Below, one piece after another: positions 62,073 to 64,000 of a DNA stretch of 64,000 bases; positions within the stretch are counted from its first letter, which is position 1; each line of letters starts with the position of its first letter. Source of the stretch: CBDCNP01 sp965222425 (GTDB lineage: Bacteria > Acidobacteriota > Vicinamibacteria > Marinacidobacterales > DATDRI01); the NCBI GenBank assembly GCA_965222425.1, contig CBDCTW010000022.1, positions 496,001 through 560,000 on the forward strand, written 5' to 3'. A model generated the notes under the pieces. It saw only the letters and a program-made list of their open reading frames with translations, ran no database searches and had not been told where the DNA came from. The position numbers were made by a program, and so were the translations under genes.

Positions 62073-63662
62073 GTGTCGAAAAACTCGAGTGACCCTCGCC
62101 AAACCAGCTCTGGCATTCCCATCGCCAAGGTCTATACGTCCGAGAGTCTACACGGATGGGACGCGGAGCGGCAGCTCGGCCTCCCCGGTGAGCCACCGTT
62201 CACTCGCGGTAACCATCCCGGAGGATATCGCAGCCGGCGTTGGACCATGCGTCAGTATGCCGGCTACGCGACGGCCGAAGAGTCGAATCGCCGCTACCGC
62301 TATCTCCTCGAGCAAGGGCAAAGCGGGCTATCGGTCGCCTTCGACCTCCCCACTCAGATCGGCTACGACTCCGACCACCGCCTGGCAAGAGGAGAGGTTG
62401 GACGCGTGGGAGTCGCCATCGACTCTCTCGAAGACATGGAGATCCTCTTCCAAGGTATTCCTCTCGACCGAGTCTCGACATCGATGACCATTAACGCAAC
62501 TGCCGCGATTCTCCTCGCGCTCTACATCGCGGTGGGCCGCAAACAAAATGTCCCGGAGGAGAAGCTATCCGGGACCGTGCAAAACGACATTCTCAAAGAG
62601 TACACCGCCCGGGGGACGTACATTTATCCACCCGCGGCTTCGATGCGGATCACGACCGACATCATTGCGTTTTGCGGCCAGTCGGTTCCGCACTTCAACC
62701 CCATCAGCATCAGCGGTTATCACATCCGGGAAGCGGGCTCGACCGCGGCTCAGGAATTGGCCTTCACGTTGGCCAACGGCATCGAATACGTCAAGGCGGC
62801 GGTCGCCGCAGGCTTGGACGTGGACGACTTCGGCCAGCGACTGTCTTTCTTCTTTAACTCGCATCGCAACTTCCTGGAAGAGATCGCGAAGTATCGCGCG
62901 GCTCGCCGACTCTGGGGGAAGATCCTCCGTGAACACTTCGGCTCCAAGAATCCTCGCGCCCAAATGCTACGCTTCCATACCCAAACCGCGGGCTCCACCC
63001 TCACCGCCCAGCAGCCCAACGTCAACGTCGTGCGCACCACACTGCAGGCGCTGGCCGCCGTGCTCGGCGGTACCCAGTCACTTCACTGCAATGCCCTCGA
63101 CGAAGCTCTGGGGCTACCAACTGAAGAAACCGCAGAGCTTGCGCTCAGAACGCAGCAAGTGCTCGCTTACGAAAGCGGAGTTACCGATACGGTCGATCCT
63201 CTCGGAGGCTCCTACGCCGTGGAGTCACTGACCGATGCGGTCCAAGAAAAAGCTGAAGCGCTGCTGTCCGAGATCGACGAGCGTGGAGGAGCGCTCAAAG
63301 CCATCGAGGCCGGCTGGGTCCAGGCTCAGATCCGGGACGCCGCCTACCGCTTTCAAGAAGACCTCGACTCCGAGAAGGCGACGGTGGTGGGAGTGAACGC
63401 CTTCACAAAACGTGAGAAGATCCCCATCGACGTCTTCACCATCGATGCAGGGGTGGAAAAAGGTCAAGGAGAGCGACTAGCTGCATTGAGATCCGGCCGC
63501 CATACAGAGGCCGCCGCGAGCGCGCTCGACCGAGTAGAGAGAGTGGCGCGTTCCGACGAGAACCTGATGCCGCCTATCCTCGACGCGGTGGAAGCTTACG
63601 CGACGCTAGGTGAGATCTCGGATCGACTGCGAAACGTCTTCGGAGAGTACCGAGGCGGCTGA
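62073..63662 (+). CDS. methylmalonyl-CoA-mutase-type large subunit (acyl-CoA mutase, B12-dependent)
   Basis: 529 residues forming the substrate-binding TIM barrel of a cobalamin-dependent acyl-CoA mutase. The signature region is present: RSRRWTMRQYAGYATAEESN near the N-terminus, LSVAFDLPTQIGYDSDHRLA, and the late motif RLWGKILREHFGSKNPRAQM, FHTQTAGSTLTAQQPNVNVV, LGGTQSLHCNALDEALGLPT. There is no C-terminal B12-binding domain (DxHxxG), so a separate small subunit, not in this window, is needed. It interconverts methylmalonyl- and succinyl-CoA or a branched-chain analogue. The frame opens at GTG 62055; I choose GTG 62073, which lies about 9 bp after the -10 and could be leaderless. Confidence 0.92.
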   Translation: MSKNSSDPRQTSSGIPIAKVYTSESLHGWDAERQLGLPGEPPFTRGNHPGGYRSRRWTMRQYAGYATAEESNRRYRYLLEQGQSGLSVAFDLPTQIGYDSDHRLARGEVGRVGVAIDSLEDMEILFQGIPLDRVSTSMTINATAAILLALYIAVGRKQNVPEEKLSGTVQNDILKEYTARGTYIYPPAASMRITTDIIAFCGQSVPHFNPISISGYHIREAGSTAAQELAFTLANGIEYVKAAVAAGLDVDDFGQRLSFFFNSHRNFLEEIAKYRAARRLWGKILREHFGSKNPRAQMLRFHTQTAGSTLTAQQPNVNVVRTTLQALAAVLGGTQSLHCNALDEALGLPTEETAELALRTQQVLAYESGVTDTVDPLGGSYAVESLTDAVQEKAEALLSEIDERGGALKAIEAGWVQAQIRDAAYRFQEDLDSEKATVVGVNAFTKREKIPIDVFTIDAGVEKGQGERLAALRSGRHTEAAASALDRVERVARSDENLMPPILDAVEAYATLGEISDRLRNVFGEYRGG

Positions 63663-63685
63663 ACGTCTAGGAGAGAGACCCGTTA

Positions 63686-64000
63686 TGGTGTGCGCGATTT
63701 GCCGGCCAGACCATCCCGAAACCGATTCTCGAGTTCTTTCGATCCTCGCCTCGACACCACGCCGCTTGGAGAAGCTCCTGTCCTCCGTCGGCCCTCGAGA
63801 AGCGGTGGCCCGCCCGATGCCCGGAAAATGGTTGATCAAAGAAATCGCCTCCCATTTGGCCGACACCGAGCTCGTCTATGGATTCCGCTACCGGAGGACG
63901 ATTGCCGAGCCGGGCGCGCAGCTCGGAGAGTTCGACCAAGAGATCTGGGCGAAGGAGCTTCTCTATCGAAAACAGCCACTCGATACGATAAAAGAAACTT
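63686..64000 (+). CDS. DinB_2-family protein (3' partial)
   Basis: The frame starts at ATG 63686 behind AGGAGAGAG and is open to the window end (105 codons). MVCAICRPDHPETDSRVLSI, RRLEKLLSSVGPREAVARPM, PGKWLIKEIASHLADTELVY, GFRYRRTIAEPGAQLGEFDQ follow the DinB_2 pattern, with the first ligand His in IASHLADTE. The C-terminal His pair would lie beyond the end. It follows the mutase gene by 23 bp and may be co-transcribed. It is the fourth DinB-fold gene in this window. Confidence 0.85.

Noticed and set aside
63667..63939. Minus-strand frames at the right end
   Set aside because: They are antisense to the DinB gene that starts at 63686 and runs off the window.

Overview
The window is GC-rich, tightly packed DNA from a Gram-negative heterotroph. 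The gene set is what I would expect of an Acidobacteriota-type lineage (Vicinamibacteria or Thermoanaerobaculia are my guesses): many DinB-fold proteins, a PD40/amidohydrolase fusion, an S9 peptidase, ECF sigma factors with a DGPF partner, a Ser/Thr kinase remnant, and secreted proteins of families common in that phylum. This placement is inference from gene content; there is no rRNA or other phylogenetic marker here. I see no rRNA, tRNA, CRISPR array or replication origin.

The main property of the window is decay. About two dozen of roughly 65 genes are broken by premature stops, single-base frameshifts, internal deletions or insertion sequences. Three complete IS elements can be delimited to the base by their terminal inverted repeats and target duplications: an IS256-family element (7092-8525, 9-bp duplication), an IS3-family element (10833-12148, 3-bp duplication) and a second IS256-family element (48081-49540, 8-bp duplication). 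Each sits inside a recognisable host gene. Four type II toxin-antitoxin loci are present, one with a toxin reduced to a remnant.

Layout. 1-6.2 kb: a TRAP permease running in from the left, an orphan ABC ATPase, a broken sulfatase, and etfBA. 6-12.6 kb: a decayed toxin-antitoxin locus, two host genes split by IS elements, and a flavin/F420-type oxidoreductase. 12.7-16.8 kb: a tightly overlapping run of glycosyltransferase, nucleoside-phosphorylase-like protein, spore-photoproduct-lyase-like radical SAM protein, SDR and a broken DinB gene. 16.8-19.5 kb: truncated and frameshifted genes. 19.8-24.9 kb: Rieske oxygenase, HugZ-like protein, MazEF, a secreted DUF6265 protein, and a broken ECF42-type sigma factor with its DGPF-domain partner. 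25-31 kb: fumarase, a hydrolase, a second broken sigma factor fused by deletion to a decapitated PLP decarboxylase, a frameshifted EamA transporter, and two DinB-fold genes. 31-37 kb: a membrane protein, a TAXI-type TRAP transporter (permease and binding protein), a ParE/Phd locus, a TPR remnant and RlpA. 37-46 kb: a secreted protein, a broken beta-lactamase-fold hydrolase, an S9 peptidase, a macro domain protein, a lipid kinase, a PfkB kinase, a small protein and a dynamin-like GTPase. 46-56 kb: a heavily decayed surface protein carrying the second IS256 element, a PD40/amidohydrolase, and a Tat-exported FAD oxidoreductase. 56-64 kb: VapBC, kinase, amidohydrolase and aldehyde dehydrogenase remnants around an intact GabT, a HhH-GPD glycosylase, a Xaa-Pro peptidase, a frameshifted TrmL, a methylmalonyl-CoA-mutase-type large subunit behind a strong palindrome, and a DinB gene leaving the window.

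Surviving metabolism points to aerobic use of amino acids, peptides and organic acids: electron transfer flavoprotein, fumarase, acyl-CoA mutase, GABA-type aminotransferase, peptidases and two TRAP uptake systems. Sensing and regulation genes (both sigma factors, the kinase) and accessory surface genes are the ones lost. That is what reductive evolution would give, but some lesions are single-base indels in or near short homopolymers and must be separated from sequencing error by read-level checks.
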